DNA of 64,000 bases from JALEFZ01 sp039820545 (GCA_039820545.1 JBCBPW010000031.1:5492-69491), one strand, 5' to 3'. Shown: positions 33,610-43,024, counted from the first letter of the stretch. Notes: a model not told the origin generated them from the sequence alone. Program-made: numbers and translations.

Positions 33610-36600
33610 ATGCTTTTTACATATAAGTTGCAGTATATGTGTCAGTTAGCTTGTGTAGACTTTAGGATTTGTTCAGTTCCATTTGTTGGATTTTATCTGA
33701 TATGGTTCTTTGGAGCACAGGTTGGCTATGCACAATCCTACAGGTTGATGCACTTTTCATTGACTGATGGTCTGCCATCTAATACGATCTATGAGATGGC
33801 AGAAGACCAAAGAGGCTATATGTGGCTTGGAACAGAGGGGGGATTGTGCCGATTTGATGGTCAGCGTTTTAGGCCGTACTTCCATCAAGCCTTGCGAGAC
33901 ATCGAGATTATCCGCGTCAACAGCTCTCCTGAAGGCCGTGTCGGTTTTGTCAATCTCTCGGGCCAGATTGGTTTTATTGAACAAGACAGCATCAGGGTGT
34001 TGGAGAATTTTGGAATGAAGGGGAAAGCTGTGTTGGACTATTTAGAGGATAATCAGGGAAACGTATGGGTGGGACTTTTACGAGAAAAAGTAAATCTGCA
34101 ACCCAATAGAGTGGCAGTTTTTCGGTTGGACCAAGCATTCAATGTGCTACAGGAATATCCATTTTTTGGAGAAGCCATAAGGGTCATGGGGTGGAACCCC
34201 CTACGGAATGAGTTTATGATTGATGCAGAGGCAGGTGCATGGATTCATTTCCCTACCACACAAGATTCTTTTACACAGCTCGAACAGTATCAGCATTATC
34301 CCCCCAAGTTACACTATGACGATAAAGGCTTTCTATTTGTTGAGATACGGCCCTCTCGTTTAGGAAGCATTCGGGGTACAGATGTGAACTACATAGATGT
34401 CGATCCACGTATTTCCTCCTCGTATTCATTTTTAGATATAGAGCAAGGCTCCGATGGTTTTTATTGGCTCGCTACAAGTAATGGAGTATATAAGTGTAAG
34501 ATTGAGGACCTAAAACTCACGGTCGTCGAGCATCAGATTCTCGTAGGTAAACAAGTCAATTGCTTGACTTTCGACAAAGAAGGGAATCTATGGATGGGTA
34601 CAGAGAAAGAAGGAATTTATGTTCTTCCACGCAACAATTACCGCCAATGGGATGGAAACTCAGTAGCCATAGGTGATTTTAGGTCACGGCTGCTCTCACT
34701 GGATAGTGAAAATCGGGTATGGGCCATCTCTAACGATGGAAGCCTGATCCATGCCACAGATACCACATTCACCTCCTACCCATACCTAACTCCTGGTGAT
34801 TACAAAGGCGCCATAGAAGGTCCACATAAAGAGGCCATGGTGTATGGAAATTCCTACTTCTGGATGGTGAGTCCTTCGGGCAAAAAATCTCCCTATCCCT
34901 ACATCTACCGCTTAGGTTTCAGTAGAATCAATGACCTACGCAATGTCAAAACAGTGGTTAAGTTAGGCGATGAATACTATGGAGGACACTCTTTTCAGTT
35001 TTTTCGATTCAACCTGAAAGAAGGACTGGCTCAGCCTTTGATGGATGGACGAACGATGAAATTGTACGCAGATGAAGCATATCAAAGAGTCTGGATAGGA
35101 CACTTAGAGGGCTTATTTACCTATAGTAGACAAGACAGTTTGCAATTATTTAAAGACAAAAAGGGTAAGGGGCTCCCCTATATGATCTATGCCATGACTA
35201 AAACCAGTGATGGGGCTTACTATTTCGGGTCGCATGGGCAAGGATTGTGGAGGCTATACGAGGGAAATCTAGAACGAGTCGATAGAGAATGGGGCCTGCC
35301 ATCCCGTGTATATTTAGACCTTTTGGCAGACGGCATGAATCTATGGGCGACTACAGAAAGAGGAGTATTGAAGATATTTGCAGACCAGCAAAAAGGGTTT
35401 GTTGTCAATCTTAGAGGCTCCTTGCCATCAGAAGAGGTCTATGGATTGGCGAAGACAGATCGGCATATTTGGATTTCTACTTCTCAAGGCCTGACTTTTA
35501 TGGAAAAAGATCAGCCCAAATTCCTGCAAAGCCCGCCTGTTGTATATCTCGAATCCTTCACAGCCTACGACGCCTCGGGCAATGAATCTTCCAAACGAGA
35601 ATTATCCTACAGGTTTCGAGACGTAGACGTCCAGTTTTCTGCGATCTCTGTAGCAGAGAATCTGATGTATGAATATCGCAAGTTAGGTACTGACAGGTGG
35701 ACCCCCTTGGAGGAAACAGTTATTCACTTTTCTGCTTTGGTACCCGATGCATATGCTTATGAAATCCGAGCTGTAAGAGCCAATGGTGTCGCCAGTAATC
35801 AGCCTTTGATCGTCGCTTTTGAAATTTTGCCACCCATCTGGCTGACTGCATGGTTTTGGGTCATCATTTTCATTTTTATAGGGGGACTGATTTTCTGGGC
35901 TGTTCAGACCAATTTTAGGAACAGACTTCGCAACGTCGAGACCAAATCCCGCTTGGAAAGACAGATGGAGAGTCTCCGACTGCAAGCACTACGTGCGCAA
36001 ATGAACCCACACTTTGTCTTCAACTCCTTAAATGCTATCCAGCATCTTATCCTAATAGAGGAAGATCAAAAAGTACTGAGCTATCTAGCAGATTTTGCTA
36101 AGCTGATCAGAAAAGCACTTGCAAACGCCAGCGAAAACTTCTCCTCCCTTGCCAATGAAATAGAATTTCTTAACCTCTATCTCAGCCTGGAAACGTTGAG
36201 GTTTCAGGATAAAGTAAAGGTTGATTTTCAAATTGATCCAGCACTAGATAGGGAACATATCTGGATTCCTCCTATGGTGATCCAGCCATTCATCGAAAAT
36301 GCTTTTGTACATGGGCTCATGCATAAGTCTACAGATGGGATATTAAGAATCTCGATCAAAGATGATCCCGACATGAGGGTTTTGATATGTTTGATTGAAG
36401 ATAATGGTGTAGGGAGGGAAAAGGCAAAAGAATTGTCTGCGTGGAGAAAAGGCCATCAATCGATTGGGGTTAGTAACACCAAGCAGCGTTTGGAAGTGCT
36501 CGGACGCCTACTGGGAAATGCCCATTTTAGGTATGAGGTAGAGGACCTATACGATGAAGCAGGAACTCCCCTCGGTACTAGGGTACATATCTGGATACCC

Positions 36601-36615
36601 TACACAAATGAATGA
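33610..36615 (+). CDS. LytS-type sensor histidine kinase with propeller sensor
   Basis: About 1001 residues from ATG 33610. ATG 33637 begins a neater signal segment and a TTG lies at 33601. The signal peptide/anchor ends near VGYAQ. Then come two-component-regulator propeller repeats (SLTDGLPSNTIYEMAEDQRG, WLGTEGGLCRFDG, and later copies such as GLWRLYEGN), about residues 45-640, a Y_Y_Y domain (about 660-740), one membrane helix (WLTAWFWVIIFIFIGGLIFW), a coiled segment, and the LytS/YehU kinase core with phospho-His 801 (RAQMNPHFVFNSLN) and an ATPase lobe (FIENAFVHGL, EDNGVG). It senses a periplasmic signal and phosphorylates the LytTR regulator 28 bases downstream. Confidence 0.9.
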   Translation: MLFTYKLQYMCQLACVDFRICSVPFVGFYLIWFFGAQVGYAQSYRLMHFSLTDGLPSNTIYEMAEDQRGYMWLGTEGGLCRFDGQRFRPYFHQALRDIEIIRVNSSPEGRVGFVNLSGQIGFIEQDSIRVLENFGMKGKAVLDYLEDNQGNVWVGLLREKVNLQPNRVAVFRLDQAFNVLQEYPFFGEAIRVMGWNPLRNEFMIDAEAGAWIHFPTTQDSFTQLEQYQHYPPKLHYDDKGFLFVEIRPSRLGSIRGTDVNYIDVDPRISSSYSFLDIEQGSDGFYWLATSNGVYKCKIEDLKLTVVEHQILVGKQVNCLTFDKEGNLWMGTEKEGIYVLPRNNYRQWDGNSVAIGDFRSRLLSLDSENRVWAISNDGSLIHATDTTFTSYPYLTPGDYKGAIEGPHKEAMVYGNSYFWMVSPSGKKSPYPYIYRLGFSRINDLRNVKTVVKLGDEYYGGHSFQFFRFNLKEGLAQPLMDGRTMKLYADEAYQRVWIGHLEGLFTYSRQDSLQLFKDKKGKGLPYMIYAMTKTSDGAYYFGSHGQGLWRLYEGNLERVDREWGLPSRVYLDLLADGMNLWATTERGVLKIFADQQKGFVVNLRGSLPSEEVYGLAKTDRHIWISTSQGLTFMEKDQPKFLQSPPVVYLESFTAYDASGNESSKRELSYRFRDVDVQFSAISVAENLMYEYRKLGTDRWTPLEETVIHFSALVPDAYAYEIRAVRANGVASNQPLIVAFEILPPIWLTAWFWVIIFIFIGGLIFWAVQTNFRNRLRNVETKSRLERQMESLRLQALRAQMNPHFVFNSLNAIQHLILIEEDQKVLSYLADFAKLIRKALANASENFSSLANEIEFLNLYLSLETLRFQDKVKVDFQIDPALDREHIWIPPMVIQPFIENAFVHGLMHKSTDGILRISIKDDPDMRVLICLIEDNGVGREKAKELSAWRKGHQSIGVSNTKQRLEVLGRLLGNAHFRYEVEDLYDEAGTPLGTRVHIWIPYTNE

Positions 36616-36643
36616 AGAATCTAGAGACCTAAATTTTTGATAA

Positions 36644-37384
36644 ATGATTAAGGCCATCATTGTTGACGACGAAATGTCTGGTAGAGAAGGACTCTCTCAA
36701 TTACTCAAACGTTTTTGTCCTTCTGTCAGCATTATCGATATGTGTGAGAATATCGAAAGTGCAGTAGAGGCAATCAAGAAAGGATATCCAGATCTGGTTT
36801 TATTAGATATAGAAATGCCTTTGGAAAATGGATTTAAGCTATTTGATTATTTCCCGATTCCCGAGTTTGAAGTGATCTTTACTACTGCACATCCTGAGTA
36901 TGCAGTTCAAGCGTTTCGTTACTCTGCGGTAGATTATATCCTCAAGCCTATAGACTACAGAATCCTGGTCCAGGCTGTAGAAAAGGTAGAGCAAAAGCTA
37001 GAAGAGGACCAAAAAGAGATGGAAGTAAAGCCAAAGAAGGCGACCATGGTCAATCCCTTTCGTAAGATCGCTATACCCACAGTCAATGGCTATCATTTTA
37101 CCGAGATACAGCGAATCGTCAGGGTACAGGCAGACGCCAACTATAGCAAAATCATCATCAAGGAAAAGAAAGGATATACTTCTTCCAAAACCTTGGGTGA
37201 GTACGAGAATCTACTGGTACCTTACAACTTTGTGCGGGTGCATAGATCCCATTTGGTCAACCTCAATTTCATCCAAAGCTACACCAAAGGACGCTCTCCT
37301 ATCTTGACAATGGAAGATGGCGTCGAGATTCCTATCGCTTCCAATAGACGAGATTCTTTTTTGAATCAACTCAACAAAATGTGA
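36644..37384 (+). CDS. LytTR-family response regulator
   Basis: 246 residues. The receiver domain (about 1-120) has the acidic pair in VDDE, phosphoacceptor Asp55 (LVLLDIEMP), conserved Thr in FTTAHPEYA and Lys in ILKPI. A linker joins it to the C-terminal LytTR DNA-binding domain (about 145-246, with the signature FVRVHRSHLVNLNFI). It lies 28 bases after the LytS-type kinase and is its cognate partner. The targets are unknown; the dioxygenase-pirin genes just downstream are candidates. It has no terminator before the next gene (118-base gap). Confidence 0.92.
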   Translation: MIKAIIVDDEMSGREGLSQLLKRFCPSVSIIDMCENIESAVEAIKKGYPDLVLLDIEMPLENGFKLFDYFPIPEFEVIFTTAHPEYAVQAFRYSAVDYILKPIDYRILVQAVEKVEQKLEEDQKEMEVKPKKATMVNPFRKIAIPTVNGYHFTEIQRIVRVQADANYSKIIIKEKKGYTSSKTLGEYENLLVPYNFVRVHRSHLVNLNFIQSYTKGRSPILTMEDGVEIPIASNRRDSFLNQLNKM

Positions 37385-37502
37385 GAGCCGATGAACCTTT
37401 AATCATTTCCCCCAAGCTGCATCATATGCAATCCCTCACCTTGGAAACATTTATTGAGGTAAAACCGTAAGCATCCCAAATGCTCAAATAGTCATAGAAG
37501 TT

Positions 37503-38441
37503 ATGATAGAAAATATGCTTTTGGGATTGCACCACATAACGGCTGTAACCTCTGATGCTCAGAAAAATATATCTTTTTATGCGAGTACCCTGGGACTACG
37601 CTTGGTCAAGCAGACCATCAATTATGATGATCCAGAATCTTATCGTCTTTACTATGGAGATGAGACGGGTAGTCCAGGCTCTATACTGAGCTTCAGGGTA
37701 TTTCCACAAGCAAAGGAAGGCGCTGTCGGACGTGGGCAGTTTGCGACGATTACCCTGTCGATTAGTATGGACGCGATCGACTTTTGGGTGGATCGATTGA
37801 CGCAGTATAAAGTACCCTTCAAAGATCCTCAGCAGCGTGCAAGAGACGAAGTCGTGATCTATCTAGAGGACCCTGATGGTTTGGGTATTGAGCTTATAGC
37901 CAATGAAAGAGATAGGCGAACAGGCTATGCCCATGCGGAGATTTCTACTCCTATGGCTATCAAGGGATTATATAGTGTCGAAATTTGGTTGCCTACGTTC
38001 TTCAAGACAGGGACTTTCATGGAGATGCTGGGCATGAAACTGATCGAAGAAAAATCACAAACCCGAAGGTATGCCCATCGAGACGTACCAGGAGCCTATA
38101 CAGATGTTACATGGGGAAAGGATGGAGCTGTAGGGATGACAGGAGCAGGAACCATCGAGTATATGGCTTGGACTGTCAAAGAGGAGTCGGACTTGCACCT
38201 GCTGCAAGGCGCACTTCGCACCAAAGGGTTGGAGATGACAGCTATCAGACAGTGGACGTATTACAAAGCTTTCTCTGTAAAAAATAGCGAAGGCCTTGTA
38301 TTTACTTTTGCCACAGAAGGACCTGGGTTTGCAGTGGATGAAGATCAGAATCAATTGGGTCAAAAGCTGAGCCTTCCCATGTGGGAAGAGTTCAGAAGAG
38401 CATCGCTCGAAGCAGTTCTACCTCCGATTCAACTTCCCTGA
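37503..38441 (+). CDS. PcpA/MhqO-like ring-cleaving dioxygenase paralogue, metal site degenerate
   Basis: 312 residues, two VOC modules, the same size and order as the paralogue at 39465-40403. His10-His11 (GLHHITAV) match the first ligand position. The second ligand pair, His-His in the paralogue, is Glu219-Tyr220 (GTIEYMAW), and the final Glu is Thr268 (LVFTFAT). Of the three iron ligands that I recall for PcpA of this family (His11, His227, Glu276), only the first remains. Catalysis of extradiol cleavage is thus doubtful; it may be a binding protein or have another chemistry. It lies between the LytTR gene and a pirin gene on the same strand. Confidence 0.75.
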   Translation: MIENMLLGLHHITAVTSDAQKNISFYASTLGLRLVKQTINYDDPESYRLYYGDETGSPGSILSFRVFPQAKEGAVGRGQFATITLSISMDAIDFWVDRLTQYKVPFKDPQQRARDEVVIYLEDPDGLGIELIANERDRRTGYAHAEISTPMAIKGLYSVEIWLPTFFKTGTFMEMLGMKLIEEKSQTRRYAHRDVPGAYTDVTWGKDGAVGMTGAGTIEYMAWTVKEESDLHLLQGALRTKGLEMTAIRQWTYYKAFSVKNSEGLVFTFATEGPGFAVDEDQNQLGQKLSLPMWEEFRRASLEAVLPPIQLP

Positions 38442-38601
38442 TTTTACCCGCTCAATCCCCGATTTTGACGTGATCTTAAAAAATTTTTCTCCGTAAACCA
38501 AAGTGTAAACATTAATTAGGAAGCGATTCATATTCAATGCTTCCTATGGCAAACAAACTAGCCATCAAAAGCTTTGGTAAAACAATAAGGAGAAAATCAT
38601 A

Positions 38602-39336
38602 ATGAAAACGACACTTACAGATACTGCCAAAAAAGTTCTTCATCGAGCCGATACCCGTGGAGGTGCCAATCACGGATGGCTCAAGACATTTCACAGCTTC
38701 AGTTTTGCTAGCTGGTATGATCCTCGTCGCATGGGATTTGGGGCATTGCGGGTGTTGAATGATGACCAAGTCGCGCCTAGTTTGGGCTTTGATTTTCACC
38801 CTCACTCAGACATGGAGATCGTGTCTATCCCGCTGGAAGGTGCGCTTCGGCACCGCGACAATATGGGCAATGAAACCGTCATCAAGTCTACAGATGTCCA
38901 GTTGATGTCTGCTGGTAAAGGCGTTTATCACGAAGAGTACAATGCAAGTACAGAGGATGATGTCAAGTTCTTGCAGATCTGGGTTTTCCCTCGCGAAAAT
39001 GGCATCGACTTCCGCTACGATCAGAAGACCTTCGATCCAGCAGAGCGCGTCAATCAATGGCAGACGCTAGTCTCGCCTGAGGATGACGGGGCCGTGACGA
39101 TCATGCAGGATGCCTGGTTTTCTCGTACTACTTTGGAAAATGAACGGAAATTATCTTACCAGTTCAAAGGAGAAAAAACAGGCGTGTATCTCTTCGTACT
39201 CGAAGGAGGCGTAGAAGTAGGAGGTGAAAAGCTAGCGCGTCGTGATGCCATAGCACTTTGGGATCTCAAGAATTTTGACCTCAAAGCTACGGAGGATGCA
39301 GATATCTTATTGATAGAAGTTCCTATGGCATCCTAA
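38602..39336 (+). CDS. Pirin-family protein, short YhaK-like type
   Basis: 244 residues, shorter than the 31491 pirin and closer to YhaK. Metal-binding residues are intact: His66 and His68 (FHPHSDM), His110 and Glu112 (VYHEEYN). The start is ATG 38602, preceded by an unusual purine-rich AAGGAG 12 bases upstream, while most genes here lack a Shine-Dalgarno sequence. It sits between the two ring-cleaving dioxygenase paralogues on the same strand, with a terminator-like hairpin (39362-39412) after it. YhaK-type pirins respond to electrophile or oxidative stress; a similar role here is an inference. Confidence 0.85.
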   Translation: MKTTLTDTAKKVLHRADTRGGANHGWLKTFHSFSFASWYDPRRMGFGALRVLNDDQVAPSLGFDFHPHSDMEIVSIPLEGALRHRDNMGNETVIKSTDVQLMSAGKGVYHEEYNASTEDDVKFLQIWVFPRENGIDFRYDQKTFDPAERVNQWQTLVSPEDDGAVTIMQDAWFSRTTLENERKLSYQFKGEKTGVYLFVLEGGVEVGGEKLARRDAIALWDLKNFDLKATEDADILLIEVPMAS

Positions 39337-39361
39337 GGAGATGGAGATTTACAATGTCTAG

Positions 39362-39420
39362 GACACGAGACTTAACATGCCAGTAGTCAACGGTCACGTT
39401 GAGTCTTGTGTCTTTCATCT
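39362..39420 (+). terminator. Hairpin terminator after the YhaK-like gene
   Basis: GACACGAGACTTAAC (39362-39376) pairs with GTTGAGTCTTGTGTC (39398-39412), 15 base pairs including G-U pairs, followed by a T-rich stretch. It separates the pirin from the second dioxygenase. Confidence 0.65.
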
Positions 39421-39464
39421 TATGTCTCACAAAAGGACTGGGCGTCTTTTAAAAAATTATCCAA

Positions 39465-40403
39465 ATGAATTTTCCTATACAAGGTATACACCATGTCACA
39501 GCCACTGTGAATGATGCACAAGAGGATCTAGACTTCTATATGAAGTGTCTGGGATTGAGGCTAGTAAAGAAAACGGTAAACTTTGACAATCACAGTGTCT
39601 ATCATTTCTATTACGGAAATGAGGCAGGCAATCCCAGCACAATTATGACGACTTTTCCTTACAAGGACAAAGGGATTCGGACGGGAGTGAAGGGTACAGG
39701 CCAGCCAATTGCTACGTCATTTTCTGTCCCTCGCGGGAGCTATGGTTTTTGGAAGGCGCATTTGAAGGTACATGATGTGGCACTTACTTATGATGAGACA
39801 CGTATGGGCGACTGGGTCTTGGGCTTTGACGACCCTTCAGGTTTGAGATTGGAGCTGATAGGGGCTGATGACGCAAGGGTCCCTTGGTTAGAGGGGACAA
39901 TCGAGGAAACGTATGCGATCCGCGGCATTCACAGTGTAACGCTTTTGCAAAAAGCCGCAGGTCCTACACGCCAGTTGATGGAAAACCACCTCAACTTTCA
40001 GTATGTCGGAGAGGAAGGGAATCGTGTGCGTCTAGCGGCAGCAGGAGGTGGTGCAGGGAAATATGTGGACCTGTTGATCGAGCCTGACCGCGACCGTGGC
40101 CGCAATGGTATCGGGACGGTTCACCATGTGGCACTAGAGATTGGATCTGAAGATATTCATAAGGAGTTACGGGCGTTTCTCGTTTCCCATGATTTTCGCG
40201 TGACAGAGATCAAGGATAGAAAGTACTTTCGTTCGATCTATTTTAGAGAGCCAGGAGGTGTGCTATTTGAGGTAGCGACTTCGGCTCCAGGTTTTGATGT
40301 GGATGAACCTTTGGAGTCTTTGGGACGTGCATTGAAACTTCCTGTAGATGTGGAGGCGGAACGTCAAGAGATCGAGAAGGTACTTCCTGAGGTGGAGTAT
40401 TAG
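39465..40403 (+). CDS. PcpA/MhqO-like ring-cleaving dioxygenase (complete metal site)
   Basis: 312 residues with two glyoxalase/VOC modules. His9-His10 (GIHHVTAT), His220-His221 (GTVHHVAL) and Glu269 (GVLFEVAT) correspond to the 2-His-1-Glu iron site of the PcpA/MhqO hydroquinone dioxygenases. Such enzymes cleave substituted hydroquinones or catechols next to a hydroxyl group and also protect against quinone stress. It is the likely active member of the paralogue pair with 37503-38441. A terminator follows at 40431-40470. The substrate is unknown. Confidence 0.85.
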   Translation: MNFPIQGIHHVTATVNDAQEDLDFYMKCLGLRLVKKTVNFDNHSVYHFYYGNEAGNPSTIMTTFPYKDKGIRTGVKGTGQPIATSFSVPRGSYGFWKAHLKVHDVALTYDETRMGDWVLGFDDPSGLRLELIGADDARVPWLEGTIEETYAIRGIHSVTLLQKAAGPTRQLMENHLNFQYVGEEGNRVRLAAAGGGAGKYVDLLIEPDRDRGRNGIGTVHHVALEIGSEDIHKELRAFLVSHDFRVTEIKDRKYFRSIYFREPGGVLFEVATSAPGFDVDEPLESLGRALKLPVDVEAERQEIEKVLPEVEY

Positions 40404-40430
40404 TGAGAGAAAATAGAAATAGAATTTAGT

Positions 40431-40470
40431 GCTCTGCATTGTCTTTATACGATGCAGGGCTTTTTCTTTT
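40431..40470 (+). terminator. Rho-independent terminator after the dioxygenase
   Basis: GCTCTGCAT (40431-40439) pairs with ATGCAGGGC (40452-40460) with one G-U pair, followed by TTTTTCTTTT. Confidence 0.8.
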
Positions 40471-40545
40471 GATGATATCCATGGTGTGTATAGTTGGAAG
40501 GAATGTGGAGATCAGAGTGGAGAAAAGGGCCCATTATTTCTTTCC

Positions 40546-41229
40546 TCAAACTTGTGAAGCCTCATCTTTTTGTGCTTCATTTTCCATCAGTCCATCCTGT
40601 ATGCGGCATACACGATCGGCATTTTGGGCTAGATCCATATTGTGGGTGGCGATGAGGAATGCGACGCCTGTCTCTTTGGCTAGCGAAAACATTAATTCGT
40701 AGAGCGAGGCACTATTTTGCGTATCGAGATTGCCTGTGGGCTCATCGGCGAGGATGAGCTGGGGTTGGTTGATCAGGGAGCGGGCGACCGAAACCCGTTG
40801 CTGCTCGCCACCTGAGAGGGTATTGGGTTGATGGTGGAGGCGGTGGCCCATGCCTAAGCGTTCGAGTAGATGAATGGCCCTCGTTTGCACGGCTTGCCGA
40901 TTCTGCCCAGAGATCCAGCCTGGCATGCAGACGTTTTCCAAGGCCGAAAACTCGGGTAAGAGATGATGAAATTGAAAGATAAAGCCCAGTTGTTCATTAC
41001 GGAATTTTGCTTTCTGTTTTTCGCTCAAGCCATTTAGCTTGGTTCCCTGAAATTCGATCGTTCCTTTGTCCGCCACATCTAAGGTTCCTAGTATTTGCAA
41101 TAAGGTACTCTTTCCTGCACCTGATGTGCCGACGAGTGCCACCATTTCACCTTTTTGAAGAGAGATATCGACTCCTTTGAGTACTGTGACTTTGCCGTAA
41201 GATTTATGGATGTTGGTCGCTTTTAGCAT
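40546..41229 (-). CDS. LolD-type ABC transporter ATP-binding protein
   Basis: 227 residues. Walker A is GTSGAGKSTLL, Q-loop LGFIFQFHHLLPEF, signature LSGGEQQRVSVA, Walker B LILADEPTGNLD and switch His in LIATHNMD. Length and the QFHHLLPEF segment fit the LolD family that energises release of lipoproteins from the inner membrane to the LolA carrier. A matching LolC/LolE permease gene is not in the window, as is frequent in Bacteroidota. It is transcribed divergently from none of its neighbours: the thioesterase gene lies upstream on the same strand, 77 bases away. Confidence 0.88.
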   Translation of the reverse strand: MLKATNIHKSYGKVTVLKGVDISLQKGEMVALVGTSGAGKSTLLQILGTLDVADKGTIEFQGTKLNGLSEKQKAKFRNEQLGFIFQFHHLLPEFSALENVCMPGWISGQNRQAVQTRAIHLLERLGMGHRLHHQPNTLSGGEQQRVSVARSLINQPQLILADEPTGNLDTQNSASLYELMFSLAKETGVAFLIATHNMDLAQNADRVCRIQDGLMENEAQKDEASQV

Positions 41230-41306
41230 AAGATCGGTTGGGGTAAAAATTCTGGAAGTTTCAGATATGGTCTAGGACCTGCGATGAAGGTCTAGCTAAA
41301 CCTGAT

Positions 41307-41795
41307 TTAGGCTGACTCAAAAGGATTATTGACTTGCATCACGCTGCTATCTGTCACGCGTATCGCAATGGCTTCTGCGTCTACTGTCTGTACGCCATCT
41401 GCCCAGACTTGACAATCCAAGACTGTTTTTCTCCCTTTGATCTCCTTGATCTGGGCCCTGAGGATGATGGGGACATTATTAGGTGTAGGCTTCAGGTATT
41501 TGACATTGAGCGTTCCTGTGGCGTAGCGATAGACGGGAGAGGTATCTAATGCACGATCTTCTGCTCGGTAAGCAGCAGCCATCGCGGCTCCCATGCAGTG
41601 ACAGTCTATAAGTGTCGCAATGACTCCTCCATTGAGGATATTGGGCCACCCTTGATATTTTTCTTGGGAGTTCCAGACACAAACGGCTTCTTCTCCTTCC
41701 CAGTAGCTCTTGATTTGCAGACCTGCGTCATTGTGTGCGCCGCAACCAAAACAAATATTGTCAGGCATATAGTCCTGAAAGTACTGCTTTTCCAT
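41307..41795 (-). CDS. PaaI-family hotdog thioesterase
   Basis: 162 residues from ATG 41795 (MEKQYFQDYMPDNICFGCG). The TTG 41819 start would add eight residues. NICFGCGAHNDAGLQIKSYW and the following hotdog strands (YQGWPNILNGGVIATLIDCH, then GMAGAA-like AAMAAAYRAED) identify the PaaI/4HBT thioesterase family. The Cys-x-x-Cys at the start is a usual feature of this subgroup, and the catalytic acidic residue is probably Asp in LIDCH. Acyl-CoA substrate is unknown. It lies upstream of the LolD-type gene on the same strand and may be cotranscribed. Confidence 0.8.
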   Translation of the reverse strand: MEKQYFQDYMPDNICFGCGAHNDAGLQIKSYWEGEEAVCVWNSQEKYQGWPNILNGGVIATLIDCHCMGAAMAAAYRAEDRALDTSPVYRYATGTLNVKYLKPTPNNVPIILRAQIKEIKGRKTVLDCQVWADGVQTVDAEAIAIRVTDSSVMQVNNPFESA

Positions 41796-42151
41796 AGGAA
41801 GCCAAGTTACATATTTCAAGGAGATTGTGTAGGGTGCATATCGTTTAATTGATTGTAAATTAAGTTTTCAATAATTTGACTATCGCCTTCAGCGAGAGTT
41901 CTTTTTTGGGAAAAAGAACCAAAACCCTCTGGAATTTCAGCCCAACACCTCTAGCCGCCCCTACCACCAAATCCCAGGGCCAGCGCCACCCTAGATAGCC
42001 TGTTACTATACTCGACAACTCTACCTTAAGATTTAATTTACAGCCTATTTAAGCTGGATTTTTCCATCCTTTGTACCTGTCTGGACATCCTTCATTTGCT
42101 TTTACGCCTATATTCTCCTTCTTTCACGCTTCCGAACTACAACAAGTCTAC
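41796..42151. other. Divergent intergenic region
   Basis: 356 bases between the thioesterase and DUF4112 genes. It contains the palindrome at 41898-41919 and C-rich unannotated sequence. No gene or RNA recognised. Confidence 0.4.
41898..41919. repeat. Short palindrome, possibly part of a dispersed repeat
   Basis: GTTCTTTTT (41898-41906) and AAAAAGAAC (41911-41919) are perfect complements around a four-base loop. The flanking CCAAAACCC resembles repeats seen scattered in Bacteroidota genomes. Confidence 0.4.
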
Positions 42152-42523
42152 ATGTCAACCACTTCTCTCTCTCCAGAATCCCAAACCCAAATCCGCAAAT
42201 ACCGTCTTCGCCTCTTCGGGATGATGGCGATTTCCTCTGGTATTGATGCCCTCATGTTTATCGGTGATGTCGTGACGCTTGTGGGGACCTTTGGTTTGTC
42301 TTTTATCCTAGATGAGATCATCGAATACTTTCTTTCTTCGCTCATTGCCAAAAATAAGATGCGACTCAAAAGACGCTATCGCATCGTAGGATTATTGCCC
42401 GTGCCTGGTTTGACTTCCTTGACGATACAAGCTCTCTTTGAGCTGCGAAAAACCTACAAAGACCCTGAAGAGATTTTGGCAAAACTAGAAGAAGGAGAGG
42501 TTGTGGAGGAAAATAGAGCATAA
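42152..42523 (+). CDS. DUF4112-family small membrane protein
   Basis: 123 residues from ATG 42152 (MSTTSLSPESQTQIRKYRLR). An upstream in-frame ATG at 42071 adds 27 residues unlike the family. The segment MAISSGIDALMFIGDVVTLVGTFGLSF and the following FLSSLIAKNKMRLKRRY resemble the DUF4112 family (prolipoprotein-like small bacterial membrane proteins), with one or two hydrophobic stretches (about 25-50 and around 75-90). No function is known. The next gene follows 78 bases later on the same strand. Confidence 0.65.
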   Translation: MSTTSLSPESQTQIRKYRLRLFGMMAISSGIDALMFIGDVVTLVGTFGLSFILDEIIEYFLSSLIAKNKMRLKRRYRIVGLLPVPGLTSLTIQALFELRKTYKDPEEILAKLEEGEVVEENRA

Positions 42524-42601
42524 TTTCTTCTTCCCATTCGCTTGTAATGTCTACCTGAACTTTTCCCTCATTTTTCCCTTAGAAATGGAGACTTTCCTTC
42601 C

Positions 42602-43024
42602 ATGAAGATCCTAGTACCTTTGATGGTGGTGCTCATTACGTCGGGTACGACCTTGTTCTGGCTAGATTATTACAACCTGTTGGAGCGGTATCCACTTGTG
42701 ATCTATCTGGGAGAAGGAACCTGCAAGACCTCCTACAAAATGGAAGCCCCCCATGTGGAGGAGGAGATGATGCGCAAGTTAGCAGGCATGTATCTCACCA
42801 ACGGGATACGCGAAATCAATGCGGAGCGCAAGCTTTATACATGCCTGTGCCAGCAATATGCGGAGCGATTGGAGCCACATGTAGCAGAGAAAATTGTCAA
42901 ATATGTAAAATCTGCCTATTGGGAATACGAAGATGTTGATCCTGCTTCTCCTACAGCGGTGCATACGACTACCCTAGAAATTTGTCGAAAAAAGGAGAGG
43001 CTGTTTGAGCCGATTCAACCATGA
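42602..43024 (+). CDS. Hypothetical signal-anchored protein
   Basis: 140 residues starting MKILVPLMVVLITSGTTLFW, a signal peptide or N-terminal anchor. The remainder is hydrophilic and mostly helical with four cysteines (GTCKTS, YTCLCQQY and LEICRKK), which could form disulfides in the periplasm. No family recognised. It is downstream of the DUF4112 gene on the same strand and convergent with the kinase-fold gene. Confidence 0.6.
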   Translation: MKILVPLMVVLITSGTTLFWLDYYNLLERYPLVIYLGEGTCKTSYKMEAPHVEEEMMRKLAGMYLTNGIREINAERKLYTCLCQQYAERLEPHVAEKIVKYVKSAYWEYEDVDPASPTAVHTTTLEICRKKERLFEPIQP

